From positions 5,892,501-5,956,500 of the forward strand of contig NZ_CP134779.1 in the NCBI RefSeq assembly GCF_031884435.1: DNA of 64,000 nucleotides, written 5' to 3'. The notes beneath the pieces are model-generated. The model was not told where the DNA came from. It saw nothing but the letters and a program-made list of their open reading frames with translations, and did not search any database. Of the stretch, positions 53,210 to 62,314 are shown piece after piece; position 1 is the first letter of the stretch, and every line of letters begins with the position of its first letter. Source of the stretch: Bosea sp. 685. GTDB lineage: Bacteria; Pseudomonadota; Alphaproteobacteria; Rhizobiales; Beijerinckiaceae. The translations under genes were made by a program, and so were the position numbers.

Positions 53210-53941
53210 ATGGATGACGATGCCGCCCCGCCTTCGCGAGAACGCCAGCCGCTGGTCCTGATCCCCGGCCTCCTCAACGACGCCGACCTCTGGCGCGATC
53301 AGATCGCCGCGCTCGGCGATGTCGCCTTGTGCCAGGTGGCGGACATCTCCCAGGGCGAGACGCTGGAGGTCCTGGCCGAGAGCGTGCTGGCGGCAGCGCC
53401 GCCGCGCTTCTCACTGGCCGGATTTTCGATGGGCGGCTATGTCGCCCAGGAAATCATGCGCCGCGCGCCCGACCGGGTCGCGCGGCTTGCGCTGCTCGAC
53501 ACCTCGCTGCGCGCCGACACGCCCGAGCGCCTCGCAGCGCGACGCAGCCTCGACAAGACCGCGATCCTGCCCGGCAAGTTCCATGGTTTCGGCGACCGGC
53601 TGCTGGGAGCCTATCTCGCCCCCTCGCATCTGAAGGACGAGGTGATCATCGGCCGCATCCGAGCCATGACCGCGCGGCTCGGCGCGGAAACCTTCCTGCG
53701 GCAGAACGGGATCGAGCGAAAGGACGGGGTCGCCGTGCTGCGCGCACTGTCATGCCCGCTCCTGATCCTGTGCGGCGAGCACGACAGCTTGACGCCGGTC
53801 GCGGACCATCGGGCCATGGCGGCGCTGGCGCCACATGCGACGCTCGTCATCATCCCCGATAGCGGCCACATGACACCGCTGGAAAACCCGCAGGCGGTGA
53901 CGCAGGCCTTGCGGAGCTGGCTGGAGATGCCGGTCGTTTAG
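53210..53941 (+). CDS. Alpha/beta-fold hydrolase
   Basis: Soluble hydrolase of 243 residues. The oxyanion region is LVLIPGLLND, the nucleophile elbow GFSMGG carries the catalytic Ser, and the acid and histidine lie in CGEHDSLTP and SGHMTPLENP. No lid insertion of note and no signal peptide from the chosen ATG at 53210; an ATG at 53144 would add 22 polar residues. It stands alone between the PadR gene and the convergent molybdoenzyme gene (five bases between the stops). Substrate unknown. Confidence 0.85.
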   Translation: MDDDAAPPSRERQPLVLIPGLLNDADLWRDQIAALGDVALCQVADISQGETLEVLAESVLAAAPPRFSLAGFSMGGYVAQEIMRRAPDRVARLALLDTSLRADTPERLAARRSLDKTAILPGKFHGFGDRLLGAYLAPSHLKDEVIIGRIRAMTARLGAETFLRQNGIERKDGVAVLRALSCPLLILCGEHDSLTPVADHRAMAALAPHATLVIIPDSGHMTPLENPQAVTQALRSWLEMPVV

Positions 53942-53946
53942 CCCCC

Positions 53947-56900
53947 TCAAGCGTCGAGGACGAGATCGGTCAATGGCACCGCCTGGCAGGTCAGGCATTG
54001 CCCGTCCTCCAGATCCGAACAGTCGACGAGATGGCGGACCTGCCCCTGCTTGATCGACACGAGACAGCTCTCGCATTGCCCGACGCGGCAGCCGCTAGGC
54101 ACGGTCAAGCCAGCCCCCTCGGCCAGCGCCAGGATGCTGCCGAGCGGCGCATCCGGCGACCAGGTCACGGTCTTGCCCGAGCGGGCGAAGGCTATGCTCC
54201 GCGGCTTGAGCCCGTCCAGGGCCGGCGGCTCGGGAGAGCGGAAGCGCTCGGTGAAGATCTCGAAGGCGGGGACGCCGCGGGCCTTCAGCCCGGCGCCGAC
54301 CTCCGCCATCATCGCATCGGACGCGCAGATATAGACTCGCGCACGCTGCGAAAGCAGCTCCGCATCGATATCGGCTGCGGTGAAACGGCCTTGCCGATCG
54401 AAACGGTCGCCATCCACCGGCCGGCTGAGATGCGACATCAGCTTCAGGTTCGGCAGACGCTGCCGCAGCACCTCCAATCGCTCCCGGAAGGGCTGGCTGT
54501 CGCCATCGCGGCAACCGTAATGCAGCGTGATCTCAGGCTCGTCCGCCCCGCCTTCCAGCGTTTCGAGATAGGACAGGAACGGCGTGATGCCGATGCCGCC
54601 GGCAATCAGCACGATCGGGAATTCGTTGCGTATGGGCAGGACGAAGCCGCCCTTCGGCGCCTGCAATTCGACCGTATCGCCGGGAGCAAGCTCGCGCCGG
54701 ATCGCCCCCGAAACCTGCCCGCCCTCGATATGGCGGACCGCGATCCGATAGGCCTCCGGCTGCGCCACCGCCGGTCCGATCAGGGAATAGGAGCGCGTCG
54801 CGCCGGCCACGCGCAGCCCGACATATTGGCCAGGCCGGAAGCCAGGCAAAGGACGGGCGTCGACGGGGTTAAGCGTCAGCGCCACGACCTCGCCGGCCTC
54901 CTCGCGACGCTCAGTGACGACGAAGGACCGCCATCCCGACCAGGGGGCGGCCTCGTGGCGCTCGACATCGCAGGCGAAGGAGCGCAGCGCCAGGGAGCCG
55001 CTGAGCGGGTCGCGCTCGCTTTCGGAAATGATCGCATTGAAGCTCCCGCCGATCGGGCTCGCCGCATCCGGCAGATAGCCGGGCAAACCGAGATCGGGCG
55101 CCGGCTGCCACCAGCCATAGTCGCTGGCGACCACATCCTCGGCGAGCGCATCGTTCAGCGCCACGCGCAGCCTGATCTGGCCCTTGCGCGTGCGCACCAG
55201 CATCCAGTCGCCCTCTCTGATGCCTTTGCGGCGCGCGAGTTCGGGATGGATCTCGGCCGTCGGCTCCTGGCGCTTGCGACGGAGTGCCGTGATGCCGCGA
55301 TGCTGGCTATGGCAGAAATAGCCGCTATTGGCGGAGAAGAGCGTGAGCGGGAACGCCTCGCTGCGCTGTTCGGCCGGTGCGACGAAGCGGGGCACCGCCG
55401 GGTAGCCATGGCGGTACAGCAGCTCCGAATAGAGCTCCGCCTTGCCGGTCTGCGTCGCGAAACCGGTCTTGCGATATTTCCGGTGGCTATGCGGCAGCGG
55501 GATGCGGATGCCCTCGGGCTTGGCGCGCAAGGTCGCGAGATCGAGGCCGAGCGGGGCGAGGAGATGGGCAAAGCCCTTCTCGATATCGCCGTCGAAGAAC
55601 AATTCGCCCATGCCCAAACGCTTGGCGAGCTGGAAGACGATCCACATGTCGGAGCGCGCCTCGCCCTGGCGCGGGATCATCTGTGGGCGAAGCTGGACCA
55701 GCTCCTGCGCCTCGGGCGAGATCTCGAAGCCGAGCCTGAGCGCCTCATGCTCCCACGGGCTCGAGACCGGCAGCACGATATCGGCCATCTCGGCGGTGGG
55801 GTTGAGGAAGAGGTCGCAATGGACCTGGAAGTCGAGCGCCTTCAGCGCCTCGCGCCCACGCTCCGGCGCCGGATGCGAAACCAGGAGATTGGAGCCGAAG
55901 GTGAGGAGCGCGCGAATGCGATAGGGCTTCGCCGAGAGGGCCGCATCGTAGAAATCGCTGGAGGTGATCCAGCCATCGGCAGGCGGGCCGATTGGACGCT
56001 CGCTCAGGCCGAGCGCCTTCGCCCTGGTCTCGGGCGGGATCATTGCCATCGCATGCAGCGCCGGCACCGGCAGGGCCGGCATCCGGACATTGCCGCCGGG
56101 CGCATCGAAATGGCCGGTCAGCGCGTAGAGCGTCGCGATCGCGCGCTCGGTCTGCGCGGCGTTGGTATGCTGCCCGATGCCGGTCCAGCCGTGATAGCTG
56201 ATCGAGCCGGCGGCAGCGATCGCGCTGGCCAGCTCCTCGACCTGGGCCGCGGGAATCCCGGTGATGCGCTCGACACTCGCCGGATCGTAGTCAGCCGTCG
56301 CGGCAACGTAATGGTCAAAGCCAGTGCGACACGCGATCAAACAGCCGGGGGCTGCGACCTCGAAGCGCCCTTGCAACGCCGCTCCGGCGAGCCCGTTTTC
56401 TGCCGAGACAGCCTTCGCCTGAGCCGCATCCCAGACCAGGAAACCATCGCCTTCCAAGCCGAGATCCGCCGGGCGCAGGAAGAGACCGTCATCCTCCCGC
56501 ACCAGGAAAGCGGCGTTGGTCCAGTGCCGCACGAAATCGGCGTCATAGGCGCGATTGACGATGAGCCAGCGCGCCAGCCCAAGCGCCAGCACGGCATCGG
56601 TGCCGGGTTGGATGCGCAGCCAGAGATCGGCGTCGCGCCCCGAACCCGCCCGGCGCGGATCGATCACGGCGAGCCGCGCGCCTTTCGCCCGTGCCGCGCC
56701 GATCGCCTCGGCCTGGGCAAGCCAGACATTGGCAGGGTTGTGGCCCCAGAGCAGGATCAGCTCGGAGTTGCGATAATCGGCCGTCGGCAGCCCGCAGCCG
56801 AAGGTGAAGACGTGGGCGTGGTCCTTGTGCCAGTTGCAGATCTCGGTCGAGAACACGGTGTTGGGGCTGCCGAAGCCGCGCACGAAGCGTTGCAGCCAGT

Positions 56901-57264
56901 CGATGCTGTCGGAGGTCGAGGAGGACGAGCCCGAGGTGATGGCGAAGGCGACCGATTCCGGGCCGGTCTCGGCGCGATAGCGGCCAAGCTTCCCGGCGAT
57001 CTCCGTCAGGGCCTCGTCCCAGGAGATCGGCACGAAGCCCGGATCGGCCGCACCTTTGGGCGCGGTGCGGCGCAATGGCGTCTTCAGGCGGCGGGCGGAA
57101 TGGGCGATCTCCGGCGCGGCGCGGCCCTTGGGGCACATCGCCTTGCCGGTGGGATGAGCGGGATTGGGCCTGACGGCGACGAGGCGATCATTCTCGACAA
57201 CATTGATCGTGCCGCAGCGCGAGCGGCAGAGCGTGCAGAAGCCGGGTTTCTCAAGCGTCGCCAT
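53947..57264 (-). CDS. Molybdopterin oxidoreductase fused to FAD/NAD reductase and 2Fe-2S ferredoxin
   Basis: Single 1105-residue cytoplasmic protein without signal peptide. (1) Residues 1-760: a DMSO-reductase-family module with a 4Fe-4S site (Cys10, 13, 17, 44), the probable Mo ligand Cys143 (STEICNWHKDHAHVF) and a C-terminal dinucleotide-binding domain. (2) About 785-1020: a flavohaemoglobin-like reductase with FRPGQYVGLRV, RSYSLIG (FAD) and IAGGIGITPFLSYLE (NAD(P)). (3) About 1030-1105: a plant-type ferredoxin with Cys1059, 1064, 1067 and 1093. The order implies electron flow from NAD(P)H to FAD, 2Fe-2S, 4Fe-4S and Mo, so a self-sufficient reductase is likely. Its substrate is unknown. 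Neighbours are an ornithine-cyclodeaminase-like gene (26 bases upstream), a cupin regulator and a branched-chain-type importer. Confidence 0.92.
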   Translation of the reverse strand: MATLEKPGFCTLCRSRCGTINVVENDRLVAVRPNPAHPTGKAMCPKGRAAPEIAHSARRLKTPLRRTAPKGAADPGFVPISWDEALTEIAGKLGRYRAETGPESVAFAITSGSSSSTSDSIDWLQRFVRGFGSPNTVFSTEICNWHKDHAHVFTFGCGLPTADYRNSELILLWGHNPANVWLAQAEAIGAARAKGARLAVIDPRRAGSGRDADLWLRIQPGTDAVLALGLARWLIVNRAYDADFVRHWTNAAFLVREDDGLFLRPADLGLEGDGFLVWDAAQAKAVSAENGLAGAALQGRFEVAAPGCLIACRTGFDHYVAATADYDPASVERITGIPAAQVEELASAIAAAGSISYHGWTGIGQHTNAAQTERAIATLYALTGHFDAPGGNVRMPALPVPALHAMAMIPPETRAKALGLSERPIGPPADGWITSSDFYDAALSAKPYRIRALLTFGSNLLVSHPAPERGREALKALDFQVHCDLFLNPTAEMADIVLPVSSPWEHEALRLGFEISPEAQELVQLRPQMIPRQGEARSDMWIVFQLAKRLGMGELFFDGDIEKGFAHLLAPLGLDLATLRAKPEGIRIPLPHSHRKYRKTGFATQTGKAELYSELLYRHGYPAVPRFVAPAEQRSEAFPLTLFSANSGYFCHSQHRGITALRRKRQEPTAEIHPELARRKGIREGDWMLVRTRKGQIRLRVALNDALAEDVVASDYGWWQPAPDLGLPGYLPDAASPIGGSFNAIISESERDPLSGSLALRSFACDVERHEAAPWSGWRSFVVTERREEAGEVVALTLNPVDARPLPGFRPGQYVGLRVAGATRSYSLIGPAVAQPEAYRIAVRHIEGGQVSGAIRRELAPGDTVELQAPKGGFVLPIRNEFPIVLIAGGIGITPFLSYLETLEGGADEPEITLHYGCRDGDSQPFRERLEVLRQRLPNLKLMSHLSRPVDGDRFDRQGRFTAADIDAELLSQRARVYICASDAMMAEVGAGLKARGVPAFEIFTERFRSPEPPALDGLKPRSIAFARSGKTVTWSPDAPLGSILALAEGAGLTVPSGCRVGQCESCLVSIKQGQVRHLVDCSDLEDGQCLTCQAVPLTDLVLDA

Positions 57265-57290
57265 CGCCTTCTCCCCTCGGCCTTTGCGGC

Positions 57291-58271
57291 TCAGGATGCC
57301 GCGCGGGCCATCCCCGGCGTCGGTTCACCCGCAAGCAGGGTCGCCGCCGCGAGATCCTCAATCGCGGCGCCCACGGATTTGAACAGCGTGATCTCGCCCG
57401 CGGCGAGGCGGCCGGGTTTCGTGCCGCTCGTCAACTCGTGCAGATCGCCGCAGATCGCCTCGGCCTGCCAGCGGCCGGACGCAATCGGCTGCAGCAGGTC
57501 GCCGGCCTCGGCGAGCGCGCCGGCGTAGGTGTCGACGAAGACGCGGCTGCGCGCGAGCGCCTCGTCATCGCTCTCGCGCATCTGCGGCGTGAAGGCGCCG
57601 ACGAGATCGAGATGCGTGCCTGGCCGGAGATCTCGCCCCATGACCAAGGGCTCGCGCGAGGTGGTGGCGCAGCTGACGATGTCCGCCAGCGCGAGCGCCG
57701 CCGGCAGATCGGTGACGGGGGTGGCGTCGAAGCCCTGGCGAGCGAGCACCCCGGCAAGCGCCAGTGCGCGCTGCGGATGGCGCCCCCAGACCAGGACCTT
57801 GTCGATCGGTCGCACGGCCCGGTGCGCGGCCGGCAGATGTGCCGCGACATGCCCGGTTCCGACCAGGAGCAGCGTGCGGCTGTCAGGGCGCGAGAGATAG
57901 CGCGAGGCGAGCGCGGAGGCCGCCGCCGTGCGCCGGTTGGTCAGCGCTTCGCCATCGACCAGCGCCCGAGGCTGGCCGGTCTCCCCGTCGAACAGCACGT
58001 AGATCGAGGAGATCGCGCCCAGACCGCGCGCAGCGTTCTGAGGGAACGCCGTCACGAGCTTGACGCCCAGTGCCTTGCCGCGCTCCCAGGCCGGCATGGT
58101 CAGCAGATGGCTCGGCTGGCCGGTCAGGCCGACTTCGTAGCTCTGCCGGACCGGCATCGCCTCGCCGCCGCGGCGGAACGCCTCGCCCAGGGCTTCGATC
58201 AGCCGGGGATAATCGAGCGCGGCCTCGACCTCCGAAGCGGAATAATGGTGCAGCACGGCAGGTGTCCTCAT
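57291..58271 (-). CDS. Ornithine cyclodeaminase/mu-crystallin family protein
   Basis: NAD(P)-binding protein of 326 residues. The Rossmann motif is LLLVGTGHVAAHL (about 133-145), and the substrate region has GVKLVTAFPQN (Lys near 69) and HLDLVGAFTPQMRE. The family includes ornithine cyclodeaminase, alanine dehydrogenase (archaeal) and imine reductases, so reductive amination or cyclic-imine chemistry is likely. The ATG at 58271 is used; an open extension into the regulator gene is unlikely. It sits between the regulator and the molybdoenzyme fusion and appears to be co-transcribed with both, possibly acting on the same compound. Confidence 0.85.
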   Translation of the reverse strand: MRTPAVLHHYSASEVEAALDYPRLIEALGEAFRRGGEAMPVRQSYEVGLTGQPSHLLTMPAWERGKALGVKLVTAFPQNAARGLGAISSIYVLFDGETGQPRALVDGEALTNRRTAAASALASRYLSRPDSRTLLLVGTGHVAAHLPAAHRAVRPIDKVLVWGRHPQRALALAGVLARQGFDATPVTDLPAALALADIVSCATTSREPLVMGRDLRPGTHLDLVGAFTPQMRESDDEALARSRVFVDTYAGALAEAGDLLQPIASGRWQAEAICGDLHELTSGTKPGRLAAGEITLFKSVGAAIEDLAAATLLAGEPTPGMARAAS

Positions 58272-58278
58272 GGCCTGG

Positions 58279-58959
58279 TCATTCAAGCGCGGTGATGCCG
58301 GTGCAGATCCAGAGGATCTCGGCATCCTCCTCGCTCAGCGAAACGACAGCGTGGCCCATCTTGCTGTCGAAATAGGTGCTGTCGCCGACCTCGAGCACGA
58401 CCGGCGAATAGAATTCGGTGAAGACCTGAACGCGGCCCGAGAGCACGCAGAGGAACTCCTCGCCCTCATGGCGCACCCAGCCGGGGAAATCGTCGAGGCT
58501 GCGCGCCGTCACCCGCGCCTTGAAAGGCAGGATCTGCTTCTGCGAGAGATCGGTCGCCAGCACCTCATAGCGATAGGCTCCGGTGAGATGCGGCTTGCCC
58601 TCGCCGCGCTTGGTCACGCTGCGCCGCCCGAAGGGCGCGTTCTGGCGGCGCGCATCGAATAATTCGACGATGTCGAGCCCGGTGCCGCGCGTGATCTTCT
58701 GCAGCACGTCATAGGTCGGCGACATCTGGCCGTTCTCGATCTTCGAGAGCGTCGAGCGCGCCACGCCGGTACGCTGGCTGACATCCTCGAGCGTCCAGCC
58801 ATTGTCGACGCGCATGCGCTTCAGCCGCAGGCCGAGATCGACCGGGCTGTCCTCGGCCCTGGCCTCTGCGGCCGAGAACCGGGCCGGCATCGCGGTCGCC
58901 GCCAGAGTGGCCGCGTCGCTGAGGCCGGACCGGATCGCATTCTTCTTCGTCACAGGCAT
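58279..58959 (-). CDS. XRE-family regulator with C-terminal cupin
   Basis: Regulator of 226 residues: an N-terminal tail, a helix-turn-helix (about 42-97; LKRMRVDNGWTLEDVSQRTG, SRSTL-like recognition helix) and a cupin domain (about 150-222; HEGEEFLCVLSGRVQVF, VGDSTYFDSKMGHAVVS) likely to bind a small ligand. It starts at a 20-bp direct duplication that also contains a second, out-of-frame ATG. The cyclodeaminase-like gene follows after seven bases. By family and position it probably controls the 53947-58959 operon. Confidence 0.9.
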   Translation of the reverse strand: MPVTKKNAIRSGLSDAATLAATAMPARFSAAEARAEDSPVDLGLRLKRMRVDNGWTLEDVSQRTGVARSTLSKIENGQMSPTYDVLQKITRGTGLDIVELFDARRQNAPFGRRSVTKRGEGKPHLTGAYRYEVLATDLSQKQILPFKARVTARSLDDFPGWVRHEGEEFLCVLSGRVQVFTEFYSPVVLEVGDSTYFDSKMGHAVVSLSEEDAEILWICTGITALE

Positions 58960-58979
58960 ATTCTTTTCGTCACAGGCAT
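58940..58979 (-). repeat. 20-bp direct duplication at the start of the XRE-cupin gene
   Basis: Segments 58940-58959 and 58961-58979 are near-identical (core TTCGTCACAGGCAT on the plus strand). Each contains the ATG-CCT-GTG-ACG start sequence of the regulator, 20 bases apart and therefore in different frames. Confidence 0.8.
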
Positions 58980-59028
58980 GTCCTTGCCGAGGCGGTCGCG
59001 GGCGGCGACAGAGCCGCCCGGCGAGAGA

Positions 59029-60258
59029 TCATTTCTTTACGAGCGGGCATTCGCTCTGGGCGAGAGGCAGGAAGGCCTGATCGCCGGGAACGGTCGCCAG
59101 CACGTCATAATAGTCCCAGGGCGCCTTGGATTCGGAAGGCTTCTTGACCTGGACGAGCAGCATGTCGTGCACCATGCGGCCATCCTCGCGGAGCTTGCCG
59201 TTCTTGGCGAAGAAATCATTCACCGGCAATTCCCGCATCTTGGCGGAGACAGCCTTCGCCTCGTCGGTGCCGGCGGCCTGGATCGCCTTGAGATAATGCA
59301 TGACCGAGGAGTAGACGCCGGCCTGCAATGCTGTCGGCATCGCCTTGCGAGCCTCGAAGAAGCGCTTGGCGAAGGCCCGCGTCTCGTCATTCTGGTTCCA
59401 GTAGAAGCCTTCGATGAAGGAAATGCCCTGCGCGGTCGGCAGGCCGAGCGCGTGCACGTCGGAGATGAACATCACCGGGGCGGTGAGGATCTGCCCGCCG
59501 GCGGTGACGCCGAACTCATTGGCCTGCTTGATCGCGGTGGTCATGTCCTTGCCGGCGGTCGCCAGCATGATGACCTTGGCCTTCGAGGCCTGGGCCGGCA
59601 GCAGGAAGGCCGAGAGATCAGTCGCGCCGAAGGGATGGCGGATGGTGCCAACGACCTTGCCGCCATTGGCCTTGATCGCTTCGGTCGCGATCTTCTCCAA
59701 GGAATGGCCGAAGGCGAAGTCAGCCGTGATGATGAAGAAGGTGTCGTTGCCCTTGTCGATCAGGGCCTTCACCGGGCCGACCGCGTTGGAATAATTGTCG
59801 TAGACCCACTGGACGCCGGTCGGCGAGCACTGCTTGCCGGTGAGATCGGTGGTGCCGGGCGAGGAGAACAGCGCGACGCGGTTGGTCTCGCGAGTCAATT
59901 GCTGCACGGCGAGCGCGATCGCGCTGTTGGTGACGTCGGAGATCGCGTCGACCTTCTCGTTCTCGATCCAGCGCCGCGCGATGCCGACGCCGACATCGGC
60001 CTTGTGGAGATGGTCGGCGCCAATGATCTCGATCGGCTTGCCCAGCACCGTGCCGCCGAAATCGGCCGCGGCCATCTGCGCTGCGAGCAGCGAGCCCGGC
60101 CCGTTCATGTCGGACCACTGCCCGGACATGTCGGTCAACACGCCGATCTTGACGACGTCGTCGCTGATCTGCGCCGAGGCCTGCCCCGCCAGGCCAAGCG
60201 AGCCGAGGCAGAGCGCGGCCGCAAGCCCGCGCATGAGATTGAAAGCGGTCAGTTGCAT
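59029..60258 (-). CDS. Branched-chain-type ABC substrate-binding protein (LivK-like)
   Basis: Exported binding protein of 409 residues with a Sec signal ending near residue 30 (ASAQ). The mature part starts VVKIGVLTDMSGQWSDMNGP and contains FGHSLEKIATEAI, the usual LivK pattern. The ATG at 60258 follows AGGGGA; an upstream open extension is not used. It belongs to the importer at 60373-63845. The ligand may be the compound handled by the molybdoenzyme and cyclodeaminase-like proteins next to it, as inference. Confidence 0.9.
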   Translation of the reverse strand: MQLTAFNLMRGLAAALCLGSLGLAGQASAQISDDVVKIGVLTDMSGQWSDMNGPGSLLAAQMAAADFGGTVLGKPIEIIGADHLHKADVGVGIARRWIENEKVDAISDVTNSAIALAVQQLTRETNRVALFSSPGTTDLTGKQCSPTGVQWVYDNYSNAVGPVKALIDKGNDTFFIITADFAFGHSLEKIATEAIKANGGKVVGTIRHPFGATDLSAFLLPAQASKAKVIMLATAGKDMTTAIKQANEFGVTAGGQILTAPVMFISDVHALGLPTAQGISFIEGFYWNQNDETRAFAKRFFEARKAMPTALQAGVYSSVMHYLKAIQAAGTDEAKAVSAKMRELPVNDFFAKNGKLREDGRMVHDMLLVQVKKPSESKAPWDYYDVLATVPGDQAFLPLAQSECPLVKK

Positions 60259-60372
60259 CGTCGGTCCCCTTGTTGTCCGGTCCTGTTCGGCCGGGTTTTG
60301 CTTGAGCCTTGTTTGATTGAGCCTTGGCCGGGCCCAGTTGAGCAGCCCGGTTTCCTCATCGGACATCATGTC

Positions 60373-62286
60373 TCATTCAGCGGGTGCCGCTGCCGGAGTT
60401 TGCCGAGCCGCGTCCGCTGGCGGCGACGCCTGGCTCCGGCGATGCCAGAACTCGATCAGCTCACCGACGATGCCGCGCCGGAAGGCGAGCACGCAGAGCA
60501 CGAAGATCAGCCCGTGGATGACGGTGACCCATTGCCCGAGCGCAGCCAGATAGTTCTGCATGGCAACCACGATGAAGGCGCCGACGACCGGGCCGTAGAG
60601 CGTGCCCACGCCGCCAAGGAAGGTCATCAGCAGGATTTCGCCAGACATCGACCAATGCGCGTCGGTCAGGCTCGCGATCTGGCTGACGATTGCCTTGGTC
60701 GAACCGGCGAGGCCCGAGAGCGCCGCCGATAATGTGAAGGCAACGAGCTTGTAGCGGCTGGTCTCGAAGCCGAGCGACTGCGCCCGGGGCTCGTGATCGC
60801 TGATCGCCTTCAGCACCCGGCCGAAGGGCGAGCCGACGAGCCGCATGATCAGGAGGAAGCCGCCAAGGAAGATCGCCAGCACGAAGGCGTAGAGATTGGC
60901 CGGCCTGGAGAGGTCGACGAACCCGAACAGCAGGCCGCGCGGCACGCCTTGCAAGCCATCCTCGCCGCCGGTGAAGGGCGCCTGCAGCGCGACGAAATAG
61001 ATCATCTGCGCGAAAGCCAGCGTCACCATGGCGAAATAGATGCCGCTGCGGCGGATCGCGAGCCAGCCTGAGGCGAGCCCAAGCAGCGCCGCCGTCGCGG
61101 TTCCCGCCAGGATCGCCAGTTCCGGTGTCAGCCCCCAGATTTTGGCGGCATGGCCGCAGACATAGCCGGCCGAGCCGAGGAACATCGCATGGCCGAAGGA
61201 GACGAGCTTGCCGTAGCCGGCGATCAGGTTGAAGGCGCAGGCGAAGAGCGCGAAGATCATCGCCTTCATCATGAAGCCGGGATAGATCACCAGCGGCGCG
61301 GCCGCGAGGCAGGCGGCAACCGTCAGGAAGACGAGCGTCTGCGTGCGGGCCGAAGGCGCAGGTGCCGAAAGCGAGGCCTGCTGATGGCCCCCAGCGGCTT
61401 CCGGCTTCGAACCGAACAGCCCGGCCGGGCGGATCAGCAGCACCACCGCCATGACGACGAAGACGACCGTGCTCGACAATTCCGGATAGAACGCCTTGGT
61501 CAGGCCCTCGATCAGGCCGACGAGGAAGCCGGTCACGATCGAGCCCATGATCGAGCCCATGCCGCCGATCACCACGACCGCGAAGACGACGATCAGGAGA
61601 TCAGCGCCCATGGTCGGGCTGACCTGATAGATCGGCGCCGCGAGCACGCCGGCCAGCGCCGCCAAAGCGACGCCGGCGCCATAGGTCAGCATGATCATGC
61701 GCGGCACGCGGATGCCGAAGGCCTGGACCAGCATCGGGTTCTCGGTCGCCGCGCGCAGATAGGCGCCGAGCTTGGTGCGCTCGATCACGTACCAGGTGGA
61801 GAGACAGACGACGAGCGAGACCAGGATGACCCAGGCTCGGTAGTTCGGCAGGAACATGAAGCCGAGATTGCGCCCGCCGGTCAGCTCGGCCGGGATCGCA
61901 TAGGGCTGGCCCGACGCGCCGAACCAGTTGCTGAAGGCCCCTTGCACCATCAAGGCAAGCCCGAAGGTCAGCAGCATGCCGTAGAGATGGTCGAGCTTGT
62001 AGAGCCGCCGAAGCAGCAGCCGCTCGATCACGACGCCGGTGAGCCCGACCGCCAATGGCGCGAGCAGGAGCGCCCACCAATAGCCGATGCCGAGAAAGTT
62101 CAGCAGCAGCCAGGCAACGAGCGCGCCCATCATGTACTGCGCGCCATGGGCGAAGTTCACGATGTTCATCATGCCGAAGATCACCGCCAGGCCGAGGCTC
62201 AGCATGGCGTAGAAGGCGCCGTTGATCAGGCCGAGCAGGAGCTGGCCGTAGAGGACCGCGGACGGGATGCCGAAGATCGTGGTCAT
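60373..62286 (-). CDS. Fused LivH-LivM branched-chain-type ABC permease
   Basis: One 637-residue membrane protein combining both permeases. Residues 1-300 are LivH-like (GLINGAFYAMLSLGLAVIFG, NFAHGAQYMMGALVAW) and about 330-620 are LivM-like (ALFACAFNLIAGYGKLVSFG, SPFGRVLKAISDHEPRAQSLG). A roughly 25-residue Ala/Ser/Pro-rich linker (about 300-325) joins them. The ATG at 62286 precedes the conserved start; an open frame extends upstream into livF without support. Such fusions exist in other proteobacteria; here the other importer in the window keeps the two genes separate. Confidence 0.92.
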   Translation of the reverse strand: MTTIFGIPSAVLYGQLLLGLINGAFYAMLSLGLAVIFGMMNIVNFAHGAQYMMGALVAWLLLNFLGIGYWWALLLAPLAVGLTGVVIERLLLRRLYKLDHLYGMLLTFGLALMVQGAFSNWFGASGQPYAIPAELTGGRNLGFMFLPNYRAWVILVSLVVCLSTWYVIERTKLGAYLRAATENPMLVQAFGIRVPRMIMLTYGAGVALAALAGVLAAPIYQVSPTMGADLLIVVFAVVVIGGMGSIMGSIVTGFLVGLIEGLTKAFYPELSSTVVFVVMAVVLLIRPAGLFGSKPEAAGGHQQASLSAPAPSARTQTLVFLTVAACLAAAPLVIYPGFMMKAMIFALFACAFNLIAGYGKLVSFGHAMFLGSAGYVCGHAAKIWGLTPELAILAGTATAALLGLASGWLAIRRSGIYFAMVTLAFAQMIYFVALQAPFTGGEDGLQGVPRGLLFGFVDLSRPANLYAFVLAIFLGGFLLIMRLVGSPFGRVLKAISDHEPRAQSLGFETSRYKLVAFTLSAALSGLAGSTKAIVSQIASLTDAHWSMSGEILLMTFLGGVGTLYGPVVGAFIVVAMQNYLAALGQWVTVIHGLIFVLCVLAFRRGIVGELIEFWHRRSQASPPADAARQTPAAAPAE

Positions 62287-62314
62287 GGCGCCTCTTGTTC
62301 CTGTCGACAGCCGC

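Noticed and set aside
53998-57528. Very long plus-strand open frame (about 1176 codons) opposite the molybdoenzyme gene
   Set aside because: It is the antisense shadow of a high-GC gene with clear domains; its translation is Arg/Gly/Ala-rich, low in recognisable motifs and has no ribosome site.
58978-60732. Plus-strand open frame of about 584 codons opposite a LivK-like gene
   Set aside because: Antisense to a gene with signal peptide and full family pattern.
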